The translations under genes were made by a program, and so were the position numbers. DNA of 37,393 nt from Reyranella sp. (lineage in GTDB: Bacteria > Pseudomonadota > Alphaproteobacteria > Reyranellales > Reyranellaceae), in assembly GCA_019750135.1 (NCBI GenBank), contig JAIEOV010000111.1, positions 1 through 37,393 of the forward strand, given 5' to 3'. Below are positions 7,850-16,273 of this stretch, piece by piece (positions within the stretch are counted from its first letter, which is position 1; each line of letters opens with the position of its first letter). The notes beneath the pieces are model-generated. The model was not told the DNA's origin. It did no database searches and saw only the letters and a program-made list of their open reading frames with translations.

Positions 7850-9151
7850 TTGGCGGCGGATCTGTTCCATCTTGGCTGGTTCCTGGGCAACAGCTTCGGC
7901 GTCCACGGCTGGAACCAGCCTTGGGGCGGCACCAGCGGCGAGGACTGGATGCAGCCCGACCTGCATGTCGACCTGGCCAAGGCGGCAGAGCGCGCCTGCT
8001 TCGACTTTGTGCTGCTCGAGGATTCGGTGTTCGTCCCCGATAACTACGGCAGCTCGATGGATTTCTACCTGCAGCGTGCGCTGCGCGCGCCGAAGAACGA
8101 TCCGCTGCCACTGGTGCCGTTGATGGCGCAGGCGACGAGCCGGCTCGGCATCGTGCCGACGATCTCGACGAGCTTCTATCCGCCGTATCTGCTGGCCCGC
8201 CTCATCGCCACGCTCGACCTGATGTCGAAGGGTCGGGTGGGCTGCAACTTCGTCACCTCGACCGCCGAGCGCGCCGCGCAGAACTTCGGCCTCGACGCGC
8301 ACCTCGAGCACGACCTGCGCTACGAGATGGCCGCCGAGTTCGTCGAGCTCGTCCTGCAGCTCTGGTCGTCGTGGGATGCCGACGCGATCGTGATGGACCG
8401 CGAGCGCGGCATGTTCGTCGATCCCGCCAAGGTGCGCGCCATCGACTTCAAGGGCCGCTTCTTCGCCTCGCGCGGCCCGCTCAACACCGCCCGCCCGCCG
8501 CAAGGGCAGCCGGTGCTGGTGCAGGCCGGCAACTCGCCGCAGGGCCAGGATTTTGCCGCCAAGCGCATGGATGCGGTGCTGTGTGCCGTCAGCACCGTCG
8601 AGGAAATGAAGGCCTTCCGCAGCCAGATGCGCAGGAAGGTCGCGGCTGCCGGGCGCGATCCCGACTCCTGCAAGGTGATGTACGTCGCCACGCCGACGAT
8701 CGGCGAGAGCGAGGCCGAGGCCCGGGACCGCGTCAGACGCCGCCAGGGGCATCGCGAGGCGGCGCCCGAACTGGCGCTGGCTCAGATGGGCAGCCTGACG
8801 GACATCGATTTCTCCGTGTTCGATATCGACGCGCCGATCAGCGAGCTCACGACCAACGGCCAGCAGGGCACGCTGAAGCGCTTCCTCAAGCAGGGCCGGA
8901 CGCTGCGCGAGATCGCCCACAACTACAAATACAGTTACGAGGACCTGGTCGGAACGCCGGAACAGGTCGCCGGCCAGATGGCTGAGCTGATGGAAGAAGT
9001 GGGCGGCGACGGCTTCGTCTTCACCGGCAACCTGACGCGCCGCTACGTCGCCGAGATCACCGACGGCCTCGTGCCGGCGCTGCAACGCCTCGGCGTGGTG
9101 CGCGGCGCTTACCAGCACAGCCACTTCCGCGACAACCTCCTCGCCTTCTGA
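7850..9151 (+). CDS. LLM-class flavin-dependent monooxygenase (NtaA/SnaA/DszA family)
   Basis: This protein of about 433 residues belongs to the bacterial-luciferase-like two-component monooxygenases that use reduced FMN and O2, such as nitrilotriacetate or dibenzothiophene-sulfone monooxygenases. Family features are F-H-L-G-W-F-L-G near the N-terminus, F-D-F-V-L-L-E-D-S near residues 50-58, G-R-V-G-C-N-F-V-T-S and the C-terminal half G-S-P-like loop V-Q-A-G-N-S-P-Q-G. I chose the TTG at 7850, four bases after GAGAGGA, because homology begins there. An in-frame GTG at 7751 would add 33 unlike residues. Its TGA overlaps the ATG of the permease gene. The needed flavin reductase is not in the window. 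Confidence 0.85.
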   Translation: MAADLFHLGWFLGNSFGVHGWNQPWGGTSGEDWMQPDLHVDLAKAAERACFDFVLLEDSVFVPDNYGSSMDFYLQRALRAPKNDPLPLVPLMAQATSRLGIVPTISTSFYPPYLLARLIATLDLMSKGRVGCNFVTSTAERAAQNFGLDAHLEHDLRYEMAAEFVELVLQLWSSWDADAIVMDRERGMFVDPAKVRAIDFKGRFFASRGPLNTARPPQGQPVLVQAGNSPQGQDFAAKRMDAVLCAVSTVEEMKAFRSQMRRKVAAAGRDPDSCKVMYVATPTIGESEAEARDRVRRRQGHREAAPELALAQMGSLTDIDFSVFDIDAPISELTTNGQQGTLKRFLKQGRTLREIAHNYKYSYEDLVGTPEQVAGQMAELMEEVGGDGFVFTGNLTRRYVAEITDGLVPALQRLGVVRGAYQHSHFRDNLLAF

Positions 9152-10167
9152 TGCCGCCGCTCGGGAAGATGATCCTGCGACGCCTGCTCTGGGTTTTCCC
9201 GGTAGCGTTCGGGGTCGTCACCATGACCTTCTTCATGGCCCGCGTGCTGAACGGCGATCCCACCGAGCTCTACGCGCCGCCCGAAGCGACCGACGCCTTG
9301 CGCGCCGAGATCCGCGCCAGGCTCGGCCTCGCCGATCCGCTGCCGGTGCAGTTCGTCCACTATATCGGCGCCCTGCTGCGCCTCGACCTCGGTGTCTCCT
9401 TCACGACCGGCCAAAGCGTCGCCGCCGACCTCTGGGACCGGCTGCCCGCCACGCTCGAGCTCGGCTTCATCGGCCTGGCGCTGGGCATCGCCGCCGGCAT
9501 CCCGCTCGGCGTGCTGGCGGCGGTGAATCGTGAACGCTGGCCCGACTTCGCGGTGCGCGGCACGACCTTGAGCGGCATGGCCCTGCCGCAATTCTGGGTC
9601 GGCCTGGTGCTCATAAGCATCTTCTTCGTCGACCTGCGCTGGCTGCCGGGCCCGGTCGGCCGTTTGCCGATTGGCATCGCCCTGCCGCCAAAGATCACCG
9701 GCTTCCTGCTGGTCGACACGTTGCTCGCCGGCCGACCCGACCTGTGGTGGCTGGCGGTCAAGCAGCTCGCCTTGCCCGCGCTCACGCTCGGCTTCAGCTG
9801 CGCCGCGCCGATCGCCCGCGTCACGCGCTCGGCGATGGCCGAGGCGCTGCAGAGCGACTACGTCCGCACCGCCATCGCCATGGGCCATGGCAGGCGTGTC
9901 GTGTGGTTCCGCTACAGCCTGCGCAATGCGCTGCTGCCGGTGGTGACGCTGATCGGCGGCGTCGCCGGCCACATTTTCGCCGGCGCCGTGCTGCTGGAAT
10001 CGATCTTCGCTTGGCCGGGGCTCGGGCAGTACGCCCTGCAGGCCATCGAGCGCTCGGACTTCGCCGCCCTGCAGGGCTTCGTCATCTACGCCTCGCTGCT
10101 CTACGTGATCGCCTTCCTGCTGGTCGATCTCCTCTACATGTTCATCGACCCGCGGATCCGCACATGA
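9151..10167 (+). CDS. Peptide/nickel-type ABC transporter permease (DppB/OppB-like)
   Basis: This 338-residue inner-membrane permease has the DppB-family layout: an N-terminal helix after R-R-L-L-W-V-F, then L-R-A-E-I-R-A-R-L-G-L-A-D-P-L-P-V-Q-F near residue 50, and about six membrane spans. The C-terminal coupling motif reads D-Y-V-R-T-A-I-A-M-G-H-G. The ATG overlaps the monooxygenase stop (TGATG) and the gene ends in an ATGA overlap with the second permease, so it is in the same operon. Such complexes import di- and oligopeptides, nickel, opines, glutathione and other amide compounds. Confidence 0.92.
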   Translation: MPPLGKMILRRLLWVFPVAFGVVTMTFFMARVLNGDPTELYAPPEATDALRAEIRARLGLADPLPVQFVHYIGALLRLDLGVSFTTGQSVAADLWDRLPATLELGFIGLALGIAAGIPLGVLAAVNRERWPDFAVRGTTLSGMALPQFWVGLVLISIFFVDLRWLPGPVGRLPIGIALPPKITGFLLVDTLLAGRPDLWWLAVKQLALPALTLGFSCAAPIARVTRSAMAEALQSDYVRTAIAMGHGRRVVWFRYSLRNALLPVVTLIGGVAGHIFAGAVLLESIFAWPGLGQYALQAIERSDFAALQGFVIYASLLYVIAFLLVDLLYMFIDPRIRT

Positions 10168-11039
10168 CGCACGCCGTCATGACCGACGCGAAACTCGCCA
10201 AGCGGGCGCCGGTCAGACGGCGCCGGCCGCGATCCTACTGGGCGCTCAGGATCGGCCTCGGCCTGCTGGTGTTCTACGTCGCCGTGGCGTTGCTGTCCTT
10301 CGTCTGGACGCCCTACGACGCCCTGACGCCCGGCGTGGGCGACGGCTACGACGCGCCGAGCTGGGCCTTCCCGCTCGGCACCGATCGGCTCGGCGCCGAC
10401 ATGCTGTCGCGCCTGATGGTCGGCGCGCGCTACGATCTCGGCATCGCCTTCGCCGCGGTGTCGATCGCCCTCACCGTCGGCACCATCGTCGGTGTGCTGG
10501 CGGGCTACCATGGCGGTGCGCTCGACACGGCGGTGATGCGCGGCGTCGAGATCTTCCAGGCCTTCCCGGGTCTGTTGTTCGCCATGCTGGTCGTGCAGGC
10601 GGTGGGCGCCGGCATCGTCAACGTCATCCTCGTGCTGTCCTTCGTCGGCATCCCCGACTACCTGCGCCTGGCGCGCGCCGAGATCCGCGCCAAGAAGGAC
10701 TGGCAGTACGCCGAGGCGGCACGCATGACCGGCAACCTGCCGTGGCGCGTCGCCTTCCGCCATCTGCTGCCCAACAGCATCGGTCCGCTGCTCGCCTTCA
10801 CCTCGATCAACGCCGCCTTCTCGGCCCTGGTCACGGCGAGCCTCGGCTTCCTTGGCCTTGGCCTCGGCCCGAACGTGCCGGAATGGGGCAACATGATCGC
10901 CCGCGGCCAGGACGGCATCATGACCGGTCAATGGTGGGTGTCGTTCTTCCCGGGCCTCGCCATCCTCGGCCTTACCGGCGGCCTCTACCTGCTGGGCGAT
11001 GCGCTCTCCGACCTCACCGATCCGAGACGTCGGCGATGA
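10164..11039 (+). CDS. Peptide/nickel-type ABC transporter permease (DppC/OppC-like)
   Basis: This 291-residue second permease has a basic N-terminal tail (R-R-R-R-P-R) before the first span and the DppC-typical periplasmic motif P-L-G-T-D-R-L-G-A-D-M-L-S-R. The coupling loop A-E-A-A-R-M-T-G-N follows near residues 180-190. The start is the ATG in the ATGA overlap with the first permease; the long open frame beginning upstream is shadow. It forms the channel heterodimer with the preceding gene. Confidence 0.92.
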   Translation: MTHAVMTDAKLAKRAPVRRRRPRSYWALRIGLGLLVFYVAVALLSFVWTPYDALTPGVGDGYDAPSWAFPLGTDRLGADMLSRLMVGARYDLGIAFAAVSIALTVGTIVGVLAGYHGGALDTAVMRGVEIFQAFPGLLFAMLVVQAVGAGIVNVILVLSFVGIPDYLRLARAEIRAKKDWQYAEAARMTGNLPWRVAFRHLLPNSIGPLLAFTSINAAFSALVTASLGFLGLGLGPNVPEWGNMIARGQDGIMTGQWWVSFFPGLAILGLTGGLYLLGDALSDLTDPRRRR

Positions 11040-11839
11040 GCGAGGTCCTGCTCGAGATCGAGGACTATCGCGGCGCGTTCGTCGGCGAGACCGGCGAGCT
11101 CGTGCCGGTGCTGCACGGCGTCTCCTATCGCCTGAAGACCGGCGTCATGACGGCGGTCGTGGGCGAATCGGGCAGCGGCAAGTCGCTGGTCGCGCTGTCG
11201 ATCCTGGGCATCCAGCCGCCCGCTTTCGAGCGTAGCGCCGGCCGCATGCTGTTCCGCGGCATCGACCTGTTCGAGCTCGATGACAGGGCCATGCAGCGCA
11301 TCCGCGGCAGGGAGATCAGCATGGTCTTTCAGGATGCGCGCGCCGCGCTCAATCCGGTCTTCACCGTCGGCCGCCAGCTCGCCGACGTCTGGCAGCTCCA
11401 GCACGGCGGCGGCCGGCGCGCGGCGATGAAGCAGGCGATCGAGGCGCTGGGCCGCGTGTCGATTCCCGAACCCGAGCGGCGCGCGCGTCAGTATCCCCAC
11501 CAGTTCTCGGGCGGCATGGCGCAGCGCGCCATGATCGCCATGGCCTCGCTGATCTGCCAGCCCTCGCTGCTGATCCTCGACGAGCCGACCACCGGCCTCG
11601 ACGTCACCATCCAGTCCGACATCATGGAGCTGATCGTCGAGCTCAGCCGCACGCGCGGCCTCACGACCTGCCTCATCACCCACGATCTTGGCGTCGTCGC
11701 CGAGACCTGCCAGGAGGTGGTGGTGATGAACGCGGGCCGCGTCGTCGAGACCGGCAGCGCCGAGGCGATCTTCACCCGGCCGAGCGACAGCTACACCCAG
11801 CGCCTTTTGTCGGCGAGCCGGCTCGTCGAGGCGGCGTGA
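11036..11839 (+). CDS. Peptide-type ABC transporter ATP-binding protein (DppD/OppD-like)
   Basis: This 267-residue ATPase carries Walker A G-E-S-G-S-G-K-S near residues 42-49, V-F-Q-D-A at the Q-loop, Walker B L-L-I-L-D-E-P-T-T-G-L-D and the switch I-T-H-D-L-G-V-V. The signature is F-S-G-G-M-A-Q-R rather than the usual L-S-G-G-M-R-Q-R. It is shorter than typical DppD proteins (about 320-330 residues) because it stops soon after the core, without the C-terminal oligopeptide-transporter extension. Starts and stops overlap with both neighbours (ATGA before, TGATG after). Confidence 0.9.
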   Translation: MSEVLLEIEDYRGAFVGETGELVPVLHGVSYRLKTGVMTAVVGESGSGKSLVALSILGIQPPAFERSAGRMLFRGIDLFELDDRAMQRIRGREISMVFQDARAALNPVFTVGRQLADVWQLQHGGGRRAAMKQAIEALGRVSIPEPERRARQYPHQFSGGMAQRAMIAMASLICQPSLLILDEPTTGLDVTIQSDIMELIVELSRTRGLTTCLITHDLGVVAETCQEVVVMNAGRVVETGSAEAIFTRPSDSYTQRLLSASRLVEAA

Positions 11840-12822
11840 TGCCGACGCTCACACTCGACGCCCCCCTCCTGCAGGTCCGCGGCCTCAGCAAGACCTTTCC
11901 GGTCGACGGCGGCCGTCGTCTGGTCGCGGTGGACGGCATCGATCTCGAGATCAAGGCCGGCGAGACGCTGGCCCTGGTGGGCGAAAGCGGCTCGGGCAAG
12001 TCGACCGTGGCGCGCTGCATCGTGCGGCTGGTCGAGCCCTCGGGCGGCGATGTCGTGATCGGCGGAGAATCGATCCTCGGCCTGCAGCCCAGCCGCCTGG
12101 TCGGCGTCTATCGCCGCATCCAGATGGTGTTCCAGGACCCCAATGCTTCGCTCAATCCGCGCATGAGCGTTCGCCAGGTCCTCGAAGAGCCGCTGCACCT
12201 CCATCTCTATCTGCTGCGCAGCGAGCGCGATGCCCGCGTCAAGGAGCTGATCGAGATGGTCGGGCTGACCGAGAACCATCTCGACCGCTATCCGCACGAG
12301 CTGAGTGGCGGCCAGCGCCAGCGGGTCGGCATCGCCCGCGCCATCGCCGTTTCGCCGGAGATCGTCATCCTCGACGAGCCGACGTCGTCGCTCGACGTGT
12401 CGATCCGCGGCCAGATCCTCGACCTGCTGCTCGAGCTGCAGGAGCGGCTGCACCTCGCCTATCTGTTCATCACCCATGACCTGCAGGTGGTGCAGCACGT
12501 CGCCGATCGCGTCGCCGTCATGTATCTCGGCGGAATCGTCGAGACCGGACCCACCAAGGCTCTCTTCGCCGATCCCCGGCATCCCTACACCCGTGCGCTG
12601 CTTTCGGCGGCACCGGTGCCGCGCTGGGGCGTCAAGCGCACCCGCACCCGACTGTCGGGCGAGATTTCCAGCGCCATCGACCCGCCCGACGCCTGTCGAC
12701 TGGCCGGCCGCTGCCCGTTCGCCCTGCCGTCCTGCGCCACGGCCAAGCCGCCGCTCACCGATATCGGCGACGGCCGCGCCGTCGCCTGTCCCGTTGTCAT
12801 CGAAAGGACCCCGCCATGCTGA
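11839..12822 (+). CDS. Peptide-type ABC transporter ATP-binding protein (DppF/OppF-like)
   Basis: This 327-residue ATPase has Walker A G-E-S-G-S-G-K-S-T near residues 48-56, the signature L-S-G-G-Q-R-Q-R, Walker B I-V-I-L-D-E-P-T-S-S-L-D and the switch I-T-H-D-L-Q-V-V. Unlike its partner it keeps the C-terminal OppF-type extension with the cysteine-containing G-R-C-P-F-A-L-P-S-C motif near residues 289-298. ATG 11839 overlaps the previous stop; a GTG one codon earlier is also possible. It completes the ATPase pair of the importer. Confidence 0.92.
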   Translation: MPTLTLDAPLLQVRGLSKTFPVDGGRRLVAVDGIDLEIKAGETLALVGESGSGKSTVARCIVRLVEPSGGDVVIGGESILGLQPSRLVGVYRRIQMVFQDPNASLNPRMSVRQVLEEPLHLHLYLLRSERDARVKELIEMVGLTENHLDRYPHELSGGQRQRVGIARAIAVSPEIVILDEPTSSLDVSIRGQILDLLLELQERLHLAYLFITHDLQVVQHVADRVAVMYLGGIVETGPTKALFADPRHPYTRALLSAAPVPRWGVKRTRTRLSGEISSAIDPPDACRLAGRCPFALPSCATAKPPLTDIGDGRAVACPVVIERTPPC

Positions 12823-14441
12823 TGCCAAGACGATTGTTGTTCGGTGCCGCCGCACTGCTGGCCTCGCTCGGCATGGCCGACGCCGCCGACGCCAAGCCGC
12901 TGGTCCACGCCATCCCCTCCGACATCGCGAGTCTCGACCCGGCCGACATCCGCGGCCAGCAGGACCAGGAGATCGGCACCAACGTCTATGAGCGCCTAGT
13001 GCGCATGAAGTTCAACGCCAAGCCCGACGGCACGCTGATGGCCGACCCGGTCGAGGTCGTGCCCGAGCTCGCCGAATCGTGGACGGTCGACGGGCCGGTC
13101 ATCACCTTCAAGCTTCGGCCGGGCATCAAGTTCTATCCGACCGGCAATCCAATGACCTCGGAGGACGTGCGCTACAGCTTCGAGCGGCTGACCCGCATCG
13201 CTGGCAACGGCCGCAACCAGGCAGGCATCGCCGGCCTGTTCAAGGCCGAGCAGGTCGAGGCGGTCGATCCTCTCACCGTGCGCATCACCTTCACCGACGG
13301 CGACGGCAAGCCGACGGCGGTGCCGGTGGCGCTGACCTCGATGAAGTTCCAGCAGTTCGCCGTGATCGACTCGGTCGAGGTCAAGAAGCACGTAACGGCC
13401 GACGATCCGTGGGCCAACGAGTGGCTGAAGAAGAACCTCGCGACGACCGGGCCCTACTACATCGCCAACCGGACGCTCGGCCAGCAGCTCGAGCTGAAGG
13501 CCGTGCCCAACCACTGGTCGGGCAAGCAGCCCGCCTTCGAGGACGTGGTGTTGCGCGTCATCGGCAACGCCGACCTGGTGTCGCTGATCAAGGGCGGCGT
13601 CGTCGACTACGCGGCCGAGGGCCTGACCGGTCGCCAGTACGACGCGCTCGCCGCCGCCGGCTTCCCGGTGCTGCACGGCGAGACGCCGTCGATCCTGCGG
13701 CTGCACATGGCGATGGACAAGGAGCCCTTCACCGATCCGAAGGTGCGCCAGGCGATTCTCTACGCCATTCCGCACGATCGCATCCTGAAGACGGCGTTGT
13801 CGGGCCGCGGCAAGCGGCAGATCTGCCTGTACAACGCCGAGGATTGGACCTGCACCAACAACTACGAGAAGTACAAGGCCGACCTCAACAAGGCGAAGGA
13901 GCTGCTGAGGGAGGCCGGTAAGACCAACGTCTCCTTCGACTTCTGGTACTCGACGGCGCTGCCCTACAACAGCGACATCGCCATCATCATCGCTGATTCG
14001 CTGAAGCAGGCCGGCGTCACCGCCAACCTCAAGCCGACGCCGGCGCTGCAGCTCCTCGACGTGGTCCGCGCCCGCATCAACGGCGTCGACCAGAACATGA
14101 GCGGCATGCTGCTGAACGAGGGCGTGATCTGGCTGAACGATCCCTCGACGCTCACCAACCTCGGGCTGGTGACCAAGACGCCGACCGCCGGTTTCACCAA
14201 CTGGGCGCGCTTCAGCGATCCACAGGTCGACGAGCTGCACCTCAAGTACCGCAATTCGAGCGACAAGGACGGCCGCAAGACCGCCTACCAGACCATCCAG
14301 GACAAGGTCGCGGCCTCGGCCTCGACCTTGAATCCGGCGATCCTGATCGGCCGCACCATCGTGGTCAGCCCCAAGATCACCGGTGTCACCTTCTCCCAGG
14401 ATCCCTACGCCCGTTACATGTACCTGAAGCCCAAGTCATGA
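12816..14441 (+). CDS. Peptide-type ABC transporter substrate-binding protein (DppA/OppA, family 5)
   Basis: This 541-residue periplasmic binding protein has a Sec signal peptide (basic start, hydrophobic core, A-D-A-A-D-A cleavage region near residue 26). It shows the family-5 features S-L-D-P near the N-terminus, N-V-Y-E-R-L-V, and the F-K-L-R-P-G-I-K-F-Y segment. The length is typical. It starts at 12816 or two codons later at 12822 and overlaps the ATPase stop, and its own stop overlaps the first deacetylase (ATGA). Placing the binding protein last in the transporter block, directly before the hydrolases, suggests that the imported compound is their substrate. Confidence 0.92.
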   Translation: MLMPRRLLFGAAALLASLGMADAADAKPLVHAIPSDIASLDPADIRGQQDQEIGTNVYERLVRMKFNAKPDGTLMADPVEVVPELAESWTVDGPVITFKLRPGIKFYPTGNPMTSEDVRYSFERLTRIAGNGRNQAGIAGLFKAEQVEAVDPLTVRITFTDGDGKPTAVPVALTSMKFQQFAVIDSVEVKKHVTADDPWANEWLKKNLATTGPYYIANRTLGQQLELKAVPNHWSGKQPAFEDVVLRVIGNADLVSLIKGGVVDYAAEGLTGRQYDALAAAGFPVLHGETPSILRLHMAMDKEPFTDPKVRQAILYAIPHDRILKTALSGRGKRQICLYNAEDWTCTNNYEKYKADLNKAKELLREAGKTNVSFDFWYSTALPYNSDIAIIIADSLKQAGVTANLKPTPALQLLDVVRARINGVDQNMSGMLLNEGVIWLNDPSTLTNLGLVTKTPTAGFTNWARFSDPQVDELHLKYRNSSDKDGRKTAYQTIQDKVAASASTLNPAILIGRTIVVSPKITGVTFSQDPYARYMYLKPKS

Positions 14442-15346
14442 CCATCCCCAAACCCCTCATCCCTGGGCCAAAACGCGACCTCGTCGGCTACGAGGGCAAT
14501 CCGCCCAAGGTGTCATGGCCCAACGGCGCGCGCATCGCGATCTCCCTCGTCGTGAACTACGAGGAAGGCTCGGAGCTCGCGATCGGCGACGGCGACGCCA
14601 CGCGCGAGCCCAGCGGGCCGGCCGACTGGCCGCTCAGCAAACGCGACCTCGCGGGCGAAGGCCACTTCGAATACGGCTCCCGTTGCGGCTACTGGCGGCT
14701 GATGGACATCTTCGACGAGCAGGAGGTGAAGTGCACCTTCTACGCTTGCGCCGTCGCTCTCGAACGCAACCGCGACGCCGCGAAGGAGATGCGGCCGCGC
14801 GGCCACGACGTCATCTCGCACGGCTGGCGCTGGGAGGACGTCTCGCTGCTCAGCCGCGAGGAGGAGCGCGACCACATCCGCCGCGCCATCGATTCGATCG
14901 CCGAGACCACCGGAGAGCGGCCGCTCGGCTGGTACTGCCGCTATGGACCCAGCGTCCATACCCGTGAGCTGGTCGTCGAGGAGGGCGGCTTCCTCTACGA
15001 CTGCGACGCCTACAACGACGACCTGCCCTACTGGACGATGGTCGGGCCCAAGAAACACCTGGTGATCCCTTATTCGCTCGCCACCAACGACGGCAAGTTC
15101 AATTGGGGCGCTTTCGGCTCGCCGCTCGACTTCGAGAAGTACCTCAAGGCGAACTTCGACCGGCTGTACAAGGAAGGTGCCACGCATCCGAAGATGATGT
15201 CGATCGGCCTGCACATGCGGCTGGTCGGCCATCCCGGGCGGGCGCAGGCTCTGGCCAACTTCATCGCCTACGCCAAGAGCCATCCCGACGTGTGGTTCGC
15301 CCGCCGCATCGACATCGCGCGCCACTGGATGGCGCATCACGCCTGA
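14438..15346 (+). CDS. Polysaccharide-deacetylase-fold amidohydrolase, PuuE-like (copy 1)
   Basis: This 302-residue protein belongs to the NodB/PuuE branch of carbohydrate esterase-4-fold enzymes, which includes the metal-independent allantoinase PuuE and other cyclic-amide hydrolases. Conserved features are V-N-Y-E-E-G-S-E near residues 39-46, the S-H-G-W-R-W motif near residue 130, and G-W-Y-C-R-Y-G-P-S near residue 165. No secretion signal is present, so it should act in the cytosol on imported substrate, not on cell-wall polysaccharide. It overlaps the binding-protein stop. A close paralog follows after nine bases. Confidence 0.85.
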   Translation: MTIPKPLIPGPKRDLVGYEGNPPKVSWPNGARIAISLVVNYEEGSELAIGDGDATREPSGPADWPLSKRDLAGEGHFEYGSRCGYWRLMDIFDEQEVKCTFYACAVALERNRDAAKEMRPRGHDVISHGWRWEDVSLLSREEERDHIRRAIDSIAETTGERPLGWYCRYGPSVHTRELVVEEGGFLYDCDAYNDDLPYWTMVGPKKHLVIPYSLATNDGKFNWGAFGSPLDFEKYLKANFDRLYKEGATHPKMMSIGLHMRLVGHPGRAQALANFIAYAKSHPDVWFARRIDIARHWMAHHA

Positions 15347-15355
15347 TCCGGAGAC

Positions 15356-16273
15356 ATGATGTCCAAAGCTCCCATACCCGGCCCACCGCGCGACGTCGTC
15401 GGCTACAACGGCAAGCCGCCCAAGGTTTCCTGGCCGGGCGGCGCGCGCATCGCGATCTCCCTGGTCGTGAACTACGAGGAAGGCTCCGAGCTCGCGGTCG
15501 GCGACGGCGACGCCAAGCCCGAGCGCGTGCTGTCGGAATCGGCGGTGCGGCCGTGGCCCGACGGCAAGCGCGACCTCGCCATGGAGACCATGTACGAGTA
15601 CGGCGCCCGCGTCGGCTTCTGGCGCCTGATGGACATCTTCGACGAGCACCACGTCAAGAGCACTTTCTACGTCTGCGCCGTGGCCCTGGAGCGCAACCGC
15701 AAGGCCGCGCGCCTGATCCGCGAGAAGGGCCACGACGTGGTGTGCCACGGCTATCGCTGGGAAGACGTGACCTTGCTCAGCCGCGAGCAGGAACGCGAGC
15801 ACATCCGCCTCGCCGTGAAGTCGATCGAGGAGACCACCGGCGAGCGTCCGCTCGGCTGGTATTGCCGCTATGGACCCAGCGTCCATACCCGCGAGCTGGT
15901 CGTCGAGGAGGGTGGCTTCCTCTACGACTGCGACGCCTACAACGACGACCTGCCCTACTGGACGATGGTTGGGCCCAAGAAGCACCTGGTCATTCCCTAC
16001 ACCCAGGTGAACAACGACTCGCGCTTCGGCTCCGCCCATTTCGGCACGCCCGAAGACTTCGAGGAGCATCTGCGCTACACCTTCGACCGGCTCTACAAGG
16101 AGGGCGCCACGCATCCCAAGATGATGTCGATCGGGCTGCACATGCGGATCATCGGCCATCCGGCGCGCTCGGAGGCGATCTCGAAGTTCATCGCCTACGC
16201 CAAGAGCCATCCCGGCGTGTGGTTCGCCAAACGCATCGAGATCGCCAAGCACTGGCAGGAGCACCATGCGTGA
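15356..16273 (+). CDS. Polysaccharide-deacetylase-fold amidohydrolase, PuuE-like (copy 2)
   Basis: This 305-residue tandem paralog of the preceding gene has the same landmarks (V-N-Y-E-E-G-S-E, C-H-G-Y-R-W, G-W-Y-C-R-Y-G-P-S). Between the copies a run of 57 residues around the last motif is identical, and the DNA there differs at only a handful of synonymous positions. Copy 2 replaces the S-H-G-W motif of copy 1 by C-H-G-Y and carries a few extra residues after position 55. The pair may form a hetero-oligomer or cleave two related intermediates. The stop overlaps the GTG of the M20 gene. Confidence 0.85.
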   Translation: MMSKAPIPGPPRDVVGYNGKPPKVSWPGGARIAISLVVNYEEGSELAVGDGDAKPERVLSESAVRPWPDGKRDLAMETMYEYGARVGFWRLMDIFDEHHVKSTFYVCAVALERNRKAARLIREKGHDVVCHGYRWEDVTLLSREQEREHIRLAVKSIEETTGERPLGWYCRYGPSVHTRELVVEEGGFLYDCDAYNDDLPYWTMVGPKKHLVIPYTQVNNDSRFGSAHFGTPEDFEEHLRYTFDRLYKEGATHPKMMSIGLHMRIIGHPARSEAISKFIAYAKSHPGVWFAKRIEIAKHWQEHHA

